Origin: Piezodorus guildinii
Taxonomy: Eukaryota > Arthropoda > Insecta > Hemiptera > Pentatomidae
NCBI GenBank assembly: GCA_023052935.1
Contig: CM041292.1
Span: 101,968,426-102,032,425, forward strand
Reading direction: 5' to 3'
Length of the DNA: 64,000 bases
The notes beneath the pieces were generated by a model, which was not told where the DNA came from, searched no databases, and saw only the letters and a list, made by a program, of their open reading frames with translations. Positions 21,310-33,839 of the stretch are shown one piece after another (the stretch's first letter is position 1; each line of letters opens with the position of its first letter). A program made the position numbers and the translations under genes.

Positions 21310-23230
21310 GCATCCCGCTAATGTTAGTGAGATCATCGAAAATAGACGGGCAAAAACTTGAAAAAGGTAGCATTAGATAGACAACCACATCCATCATCTG
21401 TCAGATATCAGCTTGAGACTGCTTATCAAAAAGATAAGTTAAAATTATGTCTTTTTCTTATAATAAATAATGTTTGTTTAGGATAGAAGGAAAATTTTTA
21501 TTTACTTATTTCGAAATTGAAAAGATAATATCTTTCTCAAGTTTCAAACTCCCTCCCTAAAAGTTTCTAAGTTTATCCGACAAAGTTCATATTTCTTTTG
21601 GCTAAAAGTTAGATTTATAACTAAATCATGACATTAAACTGTGATTAATTAATACTAATAATAATATGGTAGAATAATTTATCTTGTTGTTTAATATTTT
21701 GAACAATTTAAATTTAAAACAGTTTTATTGTGCTAACTAAAGAAAATAAAACGTCTTTAGCATGTACTTAGTTCATTTATTTAATATATATAGAATAATA
21801 CAAAAATCCTATATATTATTTTTGTATACAATCATAGCGATTTGTGATTATAAATTCATGGAACAGTTGCTAATTGACAGTTTTTGTATTACTCAAGTTA
21901 CTTACCTTCATTGTGCTTTACCATTTATTAAGAATCAGAATACCACAGAGGACATTAAACTATTGAGTATAAATACCATATATATATACTCTTTTTTTTT
22001 TTTTTTTGCTAGAAATCGCTAGCAGATCTCGAGAGACCGTTATAGCAGAGCATTTTGACGCCTAAGCGATCCCGGAAAAGGAATCTCGACAATATCGCTC
22101 TTTACTACATTTATAGAATGAGATTGACTATTTAATAATAATAGTAATATTTAATAATAACATCCTTTGTCTCATAAAATATATGTACTCAAGATTAACT
22201 CCGATAGTCCTGAACCAGCTACTTAGGACTTAGCCAGAACCGACAAAGGAACCCTCACCAACACCTGCATTTCCGATCAAAACATTTCCTTTGACCGCCC
22301 ACTGTCGTCTACCTTTATCCTCCCTACAATCCATTACTATATCTATCTCCCGGATCCTAAGAAATAATCACTCTTGTTATTACATTGCTTGTGTCAAACT
22401 CATAGAAGGAGACCTGGGAATTTACAAATGTAGTCACCCAAACTCCTTAGTACGGTGTATTTGTATTAAGTATATGTATTCAGAAGATGTATGTTCTACA
22501 ATATAATTAGTTTTTATTTATCCTCACTGTGAGTGTCATTAATTAGCTACGAAGCGATGACCCATTCGTTTTTCACTCAGGATGGTTGAAAGAGATGAAG
22601 ATAAAATGCATATTTAGATCTGTAGCTGTTGAAAATTATTCAAGAGTAAACGATCGATGAAAATTTCTCATCAGTTAATTCACTTAAATTACCGATTGCC
22701 TGTTTCTTCATTTCCTTTCACTCGACTTCGTTACCACGGGCTCTTTTATTTTTCCTGATTGGAGAAAAGAAAAAGAAACTTCCATTGGGTTCAAATTCAA
22801 ATTATGTTTGTTAAAAATAAATGTTTCTATTATATATCTTGAAACCTAATCTCTTTTGACAGCAGTATTTCTTAATTGAACAGAATCGAATAATCATAAT
22901 CAAAAGTCATGGAAAGAAAAAACATATGATAACTCGGACCCTGTTGAAAGTTTTTTATATAAAGATGATAAAATATTTTGTGGAACATTTATTTATTTGT
23001 ATACTGATATTATTTATCACGATCAATTTACGATAGGCCAATTTTAAAGCAACCAATATCCGTTAAAATTTTTAAATTCTGAATACTAAAGATTGCTCGA
23101 AACTCATATACGGATATATAGTGGGTTGTAGAATAAGTTCGTTGCGCTTCAATATTTCAATTTAATCCTCCCTCTGCTTATAAAATCATGTTTACTTGTT
23201 CAATAATGTTTACATATTCTAAAAATCTGG
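21310..23230. other. Non-coding stretch
   Basis: AT-rich DNA with a short T tract at 21991 and no supportable gene, RNA or repeat. A less AT-rich patch at about 22190-22460 contains one open plus-strand frame without recognisable similarity. Confidence 0.4.
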
Positions 23231-23232
23231 TG

Positions 23233-23622
23233 CGGGCAACACACGACTTTCACTTACCTCCGTTTAAAAACTCGATTAAAGAATTTTCAAATACAGTTAA
23301 TGATAAAAATTAGTGAAACTATGTACATGTATGATATACTGTTGGAAAGCTAAAGATTTTAGAAAAAAAAGAAATTATCTAATACACAAGAGCTTGTAAA
23401 AGTTAATAAAGAGCGATGAAAAGCCGATAAAACTAACTGATTATTTTAGATAATAATATAATAGATTTTTTAATAAAACGCATGTTTCTATAGAAATTCC
23501 TCTTAATATTTAATTAATTCTTTAACGCTTTCACTCATTTTTATCTCTTACTGTACTTGAAAATTCTTTAATCGATTTTAAAAACGGAGGTAGTGAAAGT
23601 CGTGTGTTGCCAGCACCAGATT
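23233..23622. repeat. Interspersed repeat family copy 2, palindromic form
   Basis: Both ends carry the same terminus: GGTGCGGGCAACACACGAC followed by TTTCACTTACCTCCGTTT at the left, and the reverse complement at the right. The arms extend through CGATTAAAGAATTTTCAA into the element, about 75 bp. The unit therefore has two copies of one end instead of two different ends, a foldback derivative of the family seen at 24535-25257. Confidence 0.75.
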
Positions 23623-23635
23623 TTTTACTTTCACT

Positions 23636-23756
23636 TACTTTGTATAGTAAGGGAAAGTATTGCGATCGAGAAAATATTCGAATTCTAGTTTTCAACTGAA
23701 ATACACGTTTTAGGGTCTCCTGAGTCCAAATAACCAAGTCCCGCAAAAAGGTCTAT
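23636..23756 (+). repeat. Interspersed repeat family copy 3 (head only)
   Basis: Carries TTTCACTTACTTTG, AAGGGAAAGTATTGCGATCG, GGGTCTCCTGAGTCCAAATA and AAGTCCCGCAAAAAGGT, then breaks off where the BEL/Pao relic begins. Confidence 0.7.
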
Positions 23757-24150
23757 GTGTGAAAGACCATATTATCAGATTGTGGTACCTACAGATTGTC
23801 AGCTCGAAAATCTAGTTGAATGCATTACCAATTTCGTTCACTTTATTAAAACATATCGATACCTCGTGTTATGGAGTTCCGTATTGGATGAAAATTCTCA
23901 TCTTCGAGAATTGTACGTCATTTTGGTGGTATTTGAGAAGCTAACATTAAGCAAAGTTCTTAAGACCCATCTATTCAGTATTATGATTAAAGAAAAGTCA
24001 ACTTATGAGGAACTCAATGCTGTGTTGATTAGAATTGAGCTGTTGCTGAATTTTCGTTTCTAATATCTCTTGGGTGCGGATCCCATCGAGTTATCTGCAA
24101 TTAGACTCGGTCAAGATTTTGCTTCCTTTGTATGTACTTGAAATGTCCTT
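23757..24150 (+). pseudogene. BEL/Pao integrase C-terminal relic
   Basis: An open frame of 102 codons is followed, after a stop, by more of the same frame. Segments LSKVLKTHLFSIM, STYEELNAVLIRIELLLN and ADPIELSAIRLGQDFA match the pattern K..K.HL...., .T.EEL..VL..IE..LNSRPL and DP.D...L.PGHFL of BEL/Pao integrases around the third catalytic residue. The frame is degenerate and short, with no LTR visible. An exapted host origin is unlikely. Confidence 0.55.
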
Positions 24151-24534
24151 TTAGTTCCAAAAATTAGTCAAACAAGGCTACTTTGTTAAATCATACACAT
24201 ACATGTAGATCAACCATAGGTTTGAGCGAAACCAAAAATGTATTACAAGAGACAATTGCTTAGTAGTTAATTTTTTTTTTTTTAGGCGTTGTTTTGTTTA
24301 TTAGGCCTTTAATTCAGCCGAGTCAGTCGTATGAGAAGGCACCGATAGTTATACAAATTCATAACATTATCATCTACTCAGTTTTTACTTTATTGGAAAT
24401 ATCCAAGGTGAACCTAAAGACTTATTTCAAAAGTGGTTACGGCGCTGTTCAAGTTTTCAGTTGAAACAGACCTGTTAAAACGGAATTTGATAGACAGCAG
24501 AATTTGAGTAGGTCTTGTAGATACAATAATTACT

Positions 24535-25257
24535 CCCACTTACCTCTATATCAAATATATAGTAAGGGAAAGTATTGCGATCGTGAAAATTTTCGAATTC
24601 CAGTTTTCAACGTTTAAAACGTCAATGTACGTTTTAGAGTCCCCTGAGCCCAAATGTCCAAGTCCCGGTGATTATCTCATAAACGGTTCAAACGATTTTT
24701 ATTACACTCGCTATATCGATGTAAACTTAAATGGGCTATAATAACATGTAGGTTTCTCTCTGATTGAAATAGCCTGACATGGCTTGAATGGCGATATTTA
24801 AAATTTTCTTCATCTTGAGCACCTTTGATTTTGTAGATTATATAAAAAAAAAAACTATATCATATTTTTACCACCGATAAACAACTGATTCATATATAAT
24901 CTGAACGAATACGATATCCAGCTAAGAAGAAAAGAGCAAACACATTTGTTTATGCAATTTTTGTGTATTTTAACATAAAAACTGTAATATAAACTCTAAT
25001 ATACCGTTGAAAAGCTAAAGATGTTAGAAAAAAACATTATCTCGCACACTAAGTTGTAAAAGGTAGTAGAAAGGGTATAAACTTATTACTGATTATTATA
25101 TGTAACAATTCAATGTTCTGATATTGTTTAATTTAAATCACGTGTTTCCAGCGAAACTGAATAAACATTTTATTTAAATTAACAAACATTTTTTCAGTTC
25201 TTAAATTGATTTAAACAGTCAATGTAAGTGAAAGTCGTGTGTTGCCGCACCAGATTT
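24535..25257 (+). repeat. Interspersed repeat family copy 4 (both ends present)
   Basis: The head CACTTACCTCTATATCAAAT plus AAGGGAAAGTATTGCGATCG and the tail AGTGAAAGTCGTGTGTTGCC plus GCACCAGA delimit a 723-bp copy. Both termini include a version of the (T)CACTTACC motif, facing inward as short terminal inverted repeats. No transposase is encoded, so it is probably a non-autonomous DNA transposon. Confidence 0.7.
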
Positions 25258-25264
25258 GTTTTGT

Positions 25265-25278
25265 ATTGTTAAGACTAT
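25265..25278. repeat. Target-site duplication, left (ATTGTTAAGACTAT)
   Basis: The same 14-mer recurs at 26941-26954, directly bracketing the LINE copy. Exact identity implies a recent insertion. Confidence 0.9.
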
Positions 25279-25389
25279 TTCACAAGAAAAAGAAAATTCC
25301 AAATAACTGACTATAATGTCACAATAAGTAGTCACCAACTTATTGCTCAAGAAGAAGTAAAATTCCTGGGTGTTACATTAGACAGGAAA

Positions 25390-25986
25390 ATGGATTTCAA
25401 ATCTCATTTGACCAACATTAAAAACCAAGCATATAAAAACGTTAATATATTGAAAATTTTGGCCGGAGTTCATTGGGGCTCTCATCCCTTAAATATGATA
25501 TTATTATATAAATCTATCATACGACCTGTCTTGGATTACTGCTGTGTGATCTATAATGAAACAAAATCGCCTATGATTAACAGCTTAAATACTGTCCAAA
25601 ATTGCGCAATCAGAATATGCTTGGGGGCTTTCAGAACAACACCAACGAATGCTCTGTTAGCTGAAGCTGGAGAGATGCCATTAACCTTGAGAAGAACGTG
25701 GCTTACGAAGAAATATATTTTAAAGAGCATTTCTGATAATCAACATCCCCTAAGTAATGCATCAGTAACAAGAAACATTTATCCTCCAGTTATAAATCAG
25801 TTAATATCTGAAATGCAGCCTATGCTACAAGCAGTATATTCTCGAAAAGGTTCCCTAGACCTCAATACACCTTTACCGTGCAGAATGCTACAATTTGAAA
25901 GCAATTGCAAGCTAACTACGAATCAAGGTTGTAAATCGTCTTACGATCCTAATATATTGAAACAATTCTCTCAGTATGATAGATAG
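25390..25986 (+). pseudogene. LINE ORF2 fragment: RT thumb and connection
   Basis: 198 codons are open up to TAG at 25984; the frame is also open upstream of the first ATG to about 25321. It contains SHLTNIKNQAYKNVNILKIL, LNMILLYKSIIRPVLDYCC and VQNCAIRICLGAFRTTPTNA, the standard block after the RT palm in I-type LINEs (YKS.IRP.L.YG...R....TPT..L..E.....L..RR). It is the downstream remainder of a polymerase whose catalytic core has been lost by 5' truncation. Confidence 0.85.
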
Positions 25987-26011
25987 CCATTATTCCGACT
26001 ACGTGAAGATA

Positions 26012-26815
26012 TATACTGACGCCTCAGTGATCGTTAGCCATAGTGGATCCAGGTAAAGAACATACAATTTCATTCTCCATACCTAATAAATTTAGTATTT
26101 TCAGTGCTGAACTCCTTGCAATTTTGAAAGCCATAGATTATTGTCGTAATACGTATTCAAGTACTAACGTAGTTATACTGACAGACTCCGCCTCCTCTTG
26201 TAAGCTACTAAAAACAATCAATAGCAGAAAAATTACTTCATATTTAATATTTGAAATAATCAACTCCATAATCTCCGACAACAACCATACATATTTCAAT
26301 GGATTCCAAGCCACGTAGGATTATCTGGAAATGAGGCTGCTGACAGAGCTGCTGGGACAACGCAACCATTGAAAGAGAACGCCAAGGTACCCATGAAGGA
26401 TCTCCTAAGACACTTAAGGAAAGAAGAAATAAGAGAATGGCAAGATAGGTATGACTGGGAGTCACAATCAAAAGGGAGAGACTTTTATAAGGTACAACCT
26501 ACTGTGAGCCTTGTTCCATGGTTTGCTAGGCATCTGCAACTTACAAGAGCGAGTATCGTACGAATTGTAAGACTGAGGACTAACCACGGGTGTACTTACA
26601 AGTATCTTGCTCTTATGAAAATAAAAAAAGATGGAAAATGTGAAGTCTGCGGACAGCCAGAAGACCCGCGACACTTAGTTCTCAGGTGCAGAAAATACAA
26701 AAGAGAACAGGACGTTAAACAAGAGGAAGAAGCTGAATTTTTAAACAACTTGGACAAAGTGAATATAAAAAGGATAGAACTGTTCTTTAAAAAAAATACA
26801 AATTGTAAAATTTAA
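26012..26815 (+). pseudogene. LINE ORF2 fragment: RNase H and C-terminal zinc-binding segment
   Basis: RNase H starts with IYTDASV at about 26010, is frameshifted around 26040 (the following frame gives FSIFSAELLAILKAIDYCRN and VVILTDSASSCKLL) and is frameshifted again near 26300. The last frame, to TAA at 26813, carries HVGLSGNEAADRAAGTTQPL and CEVCGQPEDPRHLVLRC. These are the E, D and H..N..AD motifs of RNase H and the usual Cys/His tail. Two frame breaks make it inactive. Confidence 0.85.
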
Positions 26816-26940
26816 TTTTAATCAATGCTGCCAATAACTCTGTACTTCTACATGCATCTCTTTTAAATTGTTCACTGACCAAATAGGATTTGTTATCAAG
26901 TCTTGAGGGTCATTTGTAATATAAATAAATAAATAAATAA

Positions 26941-26954
26941 ATTGTTAAGACTAT
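26941..26954. repeat. Target-site duplication, right
   Basis: Exact repeat of 25265-25278, directly after the (AAAT)n tail of the LINE. Confidence 0.9.
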
Positions 26955-27289
26955 ATATATTTGTTTTATCTGTTGGATCTACAATTCAATTTAAATATTT
27001 AATTTGGAAAATATATCTAATTTTCAAATACTTACTTAGAACCTACCAAGTATGTCCAGTTAATTTTGAAGTTAAGTACCTCATATCAGTCACGTGTTCC
27101 TGAAAAATTCAATAAATTTCTGTTCGAGCTATAAATTTCAATATTTTTGAACTTTTGTTTATAGATTTCAAAATAAAGCACATCTTTAAAGGGTTTTTGA
27201 GTGCTGGGACAAGAAGTAGAACTTCTTTGATAAGTTCCTACAAAGAATAATTCGTTTAAAACGATTTTCCAAATAAGGTTTAAAGCGGT

Positions 27290-28082
27290 ATATTCCTCGC
27301 AGTGTCACTGCAGCCAGCAAAAATGAACTCTCAGATCCCTCTATCATATCCATACCATCGACTTCTACTACACCACCTGTTTCTAACACTGCCCCTTCAA
27401 CTTCTACAGCATCTTATAGTAGCAAACCAGTTACAGCTAAAATCTCTAAACTGACCTCGGAGCCTGAAGGGTTTACTGATCCATTTTCATAACTTCATGA
27501 CGTTCAGTCAAGAAATCGCCAACTTGATCGGCCAGCCAAACTTCAGATGTTACACAAGACTCAATGATATAAAAATAAACACCAACTTCCAAAAATAGTC
27601 ATAAAAAACTGGTACACTATCTAAATTCGAAAAACTATGATTTTCATTGCTACCAGTTGAGGCAAGAAAAAGCATACAGGGTGGTCTTGAGGGGACTTCA
27701 CTCAACGACACCCACTGAAGCAATTAAAAGAGCAGGTAGATAGGGAAGAGATAGGACACACTGTTAGACACGTCTCATGCGTCCTAAACTCCTCCGAGAA
27801 ATACCCTCTACCACTATTTTTCGAGTTAGAGCCGGCACTAAATAACCCCAACATATTCCAGGTGACGAGACTTTTATACTCAATTATCCGTTTCGAAGAA
27901 CTAAGACAAAAATCAACAATAGTATAGTGCACGAAATGTCAGAACTTAGGCCACACCAAGTCCTATTGTTTTCACCAGGCCAGTGTGTGAAATGTGCCGG
28001 CCCGCACTCATCTGGACACCCAGCCCCTAAAAGTGTTGTCTATAAAAAACTACTCAAGCAGAGAACCCACAACGTGCCTTAA
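27290..28082 (+). pseudogene. Jockey ORF1 (Gag-like)
   Basis: A Ser/Thr/Pro-rich N-terminal frame (SDPSIISIPSTSTTPPVSN) runs to a stop near 27490. Further right the knuckle region reads QCTKCQNLGHTKSYCFHQ and, after a one-base shift, CVKCAGPHSSGHPAPK, two CCHC-type knuckles as expected in Jockey ORF1. The segments between them hold stops in every frame. Confidence 0.65.
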
Positions 28083-28662
28083 AAAGCGTAGATCAGAAGA
28101 GTTATATGCAGGTTCCTTTAAATGACTCGGCGAATTTTTCTGTTCTTAACCATCGTCAACTAACAACGCTCTCCACCCTACTACACCAATAAACAAGGTT
28201 ACCCCTCAAGCTACGAAGACACCTTCCATCACTAAGAATCAACAGATTCGACGTCAGGCACCTCCAATCTCTCATTCCAAACCCCATAATTCCGAATCAC
28301 AACCTGAAGTTCCACTCCAACCAACTCCTCCCTACCATTTACCCTTTAGAGTCAAGCTACCTCCTGAGCAACCTCATCAAGTCTCATCCCGTCCTAATAT
28401 CCAGCAAAAACCAAATTCCCCTCCCCTATTATTAACGAATGAACCTTCTCGTTCTCCAAGACGATCCCAGCCATCAATCATCACTCATACCTACACATAT
28501 TATGCTCCTCAAGATCCTGATACTCATTCCTTTACTAATCCAAATGCACCTGATATATGCTCCATATTGACTTCATTCCTATCCTACCTTCAAGAAACCA
28601 TAAGACCTCTTATCACCCTTCTTACTCGAATCCTTTCTGAGATCCCATTTACATTCCCACGA

Positions 28663-31270
28663 TGAGTGTAAATCCCCTAAATGTTCTCTTGTGGAACACT
28701 AACGGACTACTTAACCATCGCGACGAACTCGACATATTCCTTCATGACAACCACATAGATAAAGCACTACTGACTGAAACACATTTCACTCAACGATCAC
28801 ATTACCTACAGAACAGACCACCCTGACAACACTGCCCATGCGGGCTCTTGCATCCTTATTGATAAATCCTTACCCCATTTCCTTGTCCCTTCTACTCCAA
28901 CTGACGCCATACAATCAACTTCTGTAACCATTTCCACTCGTCCTATCCAAGTGACGCTCGCAGCTGTATACTGCCTCCTGGCAATTCCATTACTTATACC
29001 CTCCTTAATTCATTTTTCCTATCCATAGACCGCGCTTCATTGCCGGAGGAGACTAAAACGCTGAACAACAACGGTGGGGTTGTAGAACATCCAACACCCG
29101 TGGTAACATCCTTTCTAGTCTCTCATCCTCAAATAGTTATTCTATCCTCTCTCCCAAGAATCCCACCTACTGGCCTACTTCACCCAAAAAACGTCCCAAC
29201 ATCCTTGACATATTTGTCACCTCTCAGCTTTCCTCCTCGCAAACAACAGTTAGTTCCTCGAATGACCTATCATCAGACCACAGTCCAGTTCTGCTTTCTT
29301 TGCATTCGAGATTCGTTCCTACACCAACCTCTCCTAAACTAATCTTTGGACGAGTGGACTGGGACGGCTTTCGGACAGACTTGGAAACAAAATTTGACTT
29401 GACAATTCCAATATAGACTAAAATAGATATTGACAGTGCCGTAGGAAAACTTACAGAATCAATAAGTAACAGTATATTCGACAACAGTACAAACAATAAC
29501 ACCACCATTAACAACCCCACAAACTAACCTGCCACAGCACATTCGCATCTTATTAAGGGAAAAACGTAGAGCAAGATCGAAGTGGCATAGGACTAGTTAC
29601 CCAACAGACAAAACATATAACACTAAATTGACTAAGAAACTAAAATCGGAAATCAGACAATTCAAAATTCAAAACTTGCTGAACATGACTGAAAAACTCA
29701 CTACTACTGACAGATCACTATGGACTACTACTAAGAAACTACTAAACTTCAAAGATTTAACCATCCTCTCCTTAATGAATGCATCTTTTTAAAACATTCA
29801 ATCCGCATCCTGAGATCCTTAATATGCATCACATTGAATTCGTTGAAGCAGAACTGGATATTCCACTCCAGTTGGCCCTTTCTCCTAAGGCATTTCATCC
29901 CTCAGAAATTTTAAACTTAATCCACAAATTACCTTCACGGAAAGCTCCTGGATATGATCTAATCAATGCCAAAATCCTTAAGCATATATAGAAAAGCCAT
30001 TCCTAACATATATTTACAATTCCGTACTCCGCACTACATACTTTCCTCAATCCTGGAAATTAGCTATAGTTAAAATGATCCCCGAACCCAAAAAGCCACT
30101 GCAGCTCCCTTCTTCTTACCGTCCTATTCCTCTTTTACCCAAAATCCTAGAAAAGCTCCTCCTAAAACGACTATACCCTATCCTAGAATCATATCACATA
30201 ATCCCAGACCACCAATTTGGGTTCCGTACTTTCCACTCCACCATCCAGCAATGTCACCGTGTGGTGGATGTGGTCTCGTCTGTATTGGAGCGTGGATTTT
30301 ATTGCACGGGAGCCTTTCTCGACGTAGAACAGGCCTTCGATCGAGTCTGGCACCCAGGACTGCTGTATAAATTCCGTAAATTCCTTCCTCCAACATACTT
30401 TCTAATCATACAGTCCTACCTCTCCGACAGATCCTTCAAAATAAACCACAATCGCTCCTATTCATCTCTTTTTACCCAGTCTGCTGGTGTTCCTCAGGGC
30501 AGCATTCTGCGACCCATCCTTTATTACACAGTTTATACAGCTGATATCCCAACCCATCCTAACCCGTTCCTTTCTACCTATGCCGATGACACTTGCGTCC
30601 TATCAGTTCATAATGATCCTAGTATTGTCTCTCAAACTCTCCAATCTCACATCAGAGACCTTGAGGTATGGTGTCAGAATTGGAGAATTAAAATCTATTC
30701 CAATAAATCCTATCAAATTACCTTAACCCTTCGTCTAAAACCTATGATATCCTGCCCTACAGTTTCCTTTAATGATATTCCGCTTGTCCCGGTTGAACAG
30801 ATCCGCTATTTAGGACTCCTGCTTGACAAACGCCTTACATGGAATTCGCATACAAGACAGAAAAGACAAGAAACTGCTCGACGTTTTCGGTTACTCCATC
30901 ACATACTAGATGCTCTAACCTTTCACTTAACTACAAAAGACTCATTTACATGACAATCAAAAGGCCTATCTGGACCTACGGAGTTGAGCTATAGGGCTCT
31001 ACTAAACCATCCAATTCTTCCCGTATCCTATCCTTACAATCCAAAATCCTTCGTAAAATCCTCAACGTTCCTTACTTTGTCACGAACAAAATCATTCATA
31101 AAGAACTTCATGTTCCGTATGTAGCCGATTAGGTCCGTACCAGGTATCATTCCTTCCATGACAAACTCCATTCTCACTCTAATCCACTAGTTTTAATCCT
31201 TGCTTCCTCTACAATTCCTGATAATCCACCGAGGCTTCTGAAGAGAAGATGGCCTCGAGACCTTCTTGTT
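28663..31270 (+). pseudogene. Jockey ORF2: endonuclease and reverse transcriptase
   Basis: ATG at 28663 opens with NPLNVLLWNTNGLLNHRDEL and KALLTETHFT (endonuclease N and E blocks), then breaks. GGDYNAKH near 29048 and LSSDHSPVLLSL near 29268 complete the endonuclease. RT is mostly open at 30075-30953: SSYRPIPLLPKILEKLLLKR, DHQFGFRTFHSTIQQ, FLDVEQAFDRVWHPGLLYKF, SAGVPQGSILRPI, YADDTCVLSV, YLGLLLDKRLTWNSH. The YADD motif is intact, but the endonuclease and linker contain many stops, so the protein is not functional. Confidence 0.88.
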
Positions 31271-31499
31271 TAGATTGATTATTAGAGTGCTGCCAATGGG
31301 CAGTTTCTCTTCACGTTTTTCATCTTTTATCAGCAAATTTACTTGATGTATTGTAGTATACAGTAGTAAATTTCAATAAATATAATTAAAAAATCAAAAG
31401 CTCAGACAATTAACGTTAGCCATCAGCGGCGAAATTTTAATGCTGAGACATTTGTAAAATTACGTTAATAAGAGAAGTAATGCTTAATCTTGTACCCGA

Positions 31500-32052
31500 A
31501 AGATTTCCCAGGGGTAATGTATTTTAAATGACTTGGATATTTAAGTTCTTTACGTTTCTTCTTAGTAACTACTCTGTACTTTGTTCTTCCTCTAAAGTAC
31601 CTATAATTTTCTGGATTTTTTTAAAATTAGGCACAAACTTGTTAGCATTAATAAATAACCTCTAAATATGCCAGCTGAGCGAATTTGATAAACAACTAAA
31701 TGAGAAAATTGCAAACATATTTTTTTAATACCATTTTTATGTTTTTGAACACAAGAATAATCATGTAGATGTGTAATATACTGTGGGATAGCAAACGATT
31801 TTAGAAAAAATATTATCTAATACACGGAAATGTAAAAATTAATCGAGAGTGATGAAAAGCCGATAAAACTAACTGATTATTTTTGAGAGCATAATAGATT
31901 ATTAAATATTTAATATTTCTATATAGATTCAATTTAATTAATTCTTTATTAGTTTCACTCATTTTTGTCTTTAACTGTATTTGAAAATTCTTTAATCGAT
32001 TTTTAACGGCGGCGGTGAGTGAAAGTCCTGTGATGCCCGCACCAGATTTTTT
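31500..32052 (+). repeat. Interspersed repeat family copy 5
   Basis: Internal blocks (GCTGAGCGAATTTGATAAAC, GAAAAGCCGATAAAACTAAC) and the tail (GTGAGTGAAAGTCCTGTGAT, GCACCAGATTTTT) match copies 2 and 4. The head is degraded or merged into the end of the Jockey element. Confidence 0.6.
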
Positions 32053-32059
32053 TGATCTT

Positions 32060-33600
32060 CGAAACATATTGTACGGTCATCTCCAAAACAACGACCTCCT
32101 AAGGTCATTGTGATAAGTTGGTTTAATTACCGAAAACTAGATCAAACTAAGGGAGCAAAAGCCACCGCTGACACCAAACTGATGTGCAACTCAAACCAAA
32201 CTCCTCAACTAACTAACAACTAACCCTCTGCGTTTGTTGTACCGCATTCAGGCAGCACAATCTAGATTAAATTACGAATATTTGAACGTTAACGTTCTTT
32301 GGACAACTGAAGTTATCATATTTCAATAATGCAAATTTTAGGTTTTTATTAATTTCATCAAGTCAAGGTATAACGATTAATAAAGGAATTTCTAATATGA
32401 GAATGAAATCAGCTTTAATAGTATGAATTAATAATACTGATACCTAACCATATTTAACAATAGAATCTCCATTTAAATTTACCATAACACTGGCTCAAAT
32501 ACGTCTTTCAGTAAATATGTTATCAAAATAACAGACAATAATCCAACTCATTGAACCGCAAAGTCAATGCACTCTCTTTATTAATCCGAATTGTCCTTAA
32601 TTGTTGTATAACTGTTATTGTTCTGTTTTTCTTTTAATTAGCTTTTTCTTTTAATTTTGTTTTTTGTTGCAACAATAGTGTGTATATATTCCTTATTTCT
32701 GTTAAAAAATACTTGTTTATGTTTATTTTTATTTTAAAATGACAGAAGCACATGCCTTTTAAAAACATATATATATGTTTGCATAATATACATTATTATT
32801 CTTTCTTATTCAAAGTTGTTTGTGTCTTTTTTTATTATTTGTTTTTTAATTGTATATAAATTGGTACAAATCTTTTATTATAATTTCTACAGTATTTCTC
32901 GTGGTTATATAACTTCATCAAGATAATGTTTCAGTTTGTATTACAAAAAAAATGACCAACTGTATTTATATGGAAGATTTCCCCAAAGACAAATAAATAA
33001 GAATACAATAGAATGAAATGTGTATTCTGTTAAAAGAAAAAAAGCTATCTAGAGTAAGAGAAAAGTGGACGATTCAAAATGAAAAAGCGAAAAAATTGAG
33101 AGAGGAAATCAGAAGCCAAGAGATAAAAGTAATGGAATGTAAATATTGAATGTTTTCCAGAACATTAATATTTAAAAAAAATTATAGTGCTATAAAATGC
33201 GATTTTTTAAAAAGCATTTCATTATTTATTTATTTCCTAATATAATTTTTAAGAATTAATTTAGAACTTTCTAAGAATTATTTTTATTTCCTATTTATAT
33301 GTTAAAAACCAAATACAAATAGATTATATAATTATTTTTAAACACAGGACTAACAATCAATAATTTTAATTGGTATATAAGAAACTGTTAAGACAGGACC
33401 AATCTAATTTTAAATAATGTACCTTTGTAATGGAATAAGAAAAAAATTTACCTTCCTCCTTCCTAAAAATATGATGGCTTACGTTTCAAGCAAGATACCT
33501 AGAACACGTATAACAAATAGACAAATTCGTTGGTCAGAATCAATAAACAAATAAATAACAAAGTTTCTACAAAAGTAAAAAAGAATCATTAAAATCTGGT
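32060..33600. other. Non-coding stretch
   Basis: AT-rich with scattered A/T runs. No coding frame, RNA or repeat boundary can be supported. Confidence 0.4.
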
Positions 33601-33777
33601 CAGAAATTGTAATAATATTGCTTTATTGGGAAATAATACAATCTGTCCCCTATCTTGGGAAATAAGTATTAGGGCTAAAATAAGTCATTCATACCATATG
33701 TATAGAGTAAAAATAAAACAAAACAGACATAACAATAATAAATAAAAATAAAGATAATAATAATGCATAAATAAATT

Positions 33778-33780
<3 letters not shown>

Positions 33781-33826
<46 letters not shown>
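33781..33826. repeat. A tract plus (TA)n microsatellite
   Basis: An A run of about 12-15 followed by about 16 TA units. It sits at the 3' side of the minus-strand Jockey fragment and could include its tail. Confidence 0.9.
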
Positions 33827-33839
33827 CATAAGATGAAAT

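Larger units (their letters stand above)
25279..26940 (+). mobile_element. RNase H-type LINE, 5'-truncated, with perfect 14-bp TSD
   Basis: The plus strand carries the 3' part of an ORF2. It includes the RT thumb (VKFLGVTLDRKMDFKSHL), a long connection, RNase H (IYTDASV near 26012; a decayed middle; WIPSHVGLSGNEAADRAA near 26310) and a C-terminal CEVCGQPEDPRHLVLRC finger. The 3' tail is (AAAT)n at 26921-26940. Identical 14-bp target duplications flank it. It is 5'-truncated in RT, so non-autonomous. It belongs to the I/R1/LOA-like group, as does the copy at 4724-9741, but the sequences differ clearly. Confidence 0.9.
27290..31392 (+). mobile_element. Jockey-clade LINE, nearly full length, decayed
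   Basis: The plus strand has ORF1 with zinc knuckles (27300-28080) and ORF2 with APE endonuclease and RT (28663 to about 31270), then a 3' UTR ending in AATAAATATAATTAAAA near 31392. RNase H is absent. The RT motif set (HQFGFR..HST..Q, FLDVEQAFDRVWH, AGVPQGSILRPILY, TYADDTCVLS) is typical of Jockey. Frameshifts and stops are scattered through it. Two further copies of the family lie on the minus strand at 33840-34420 and 35440-35950. Confidence 0.88.
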
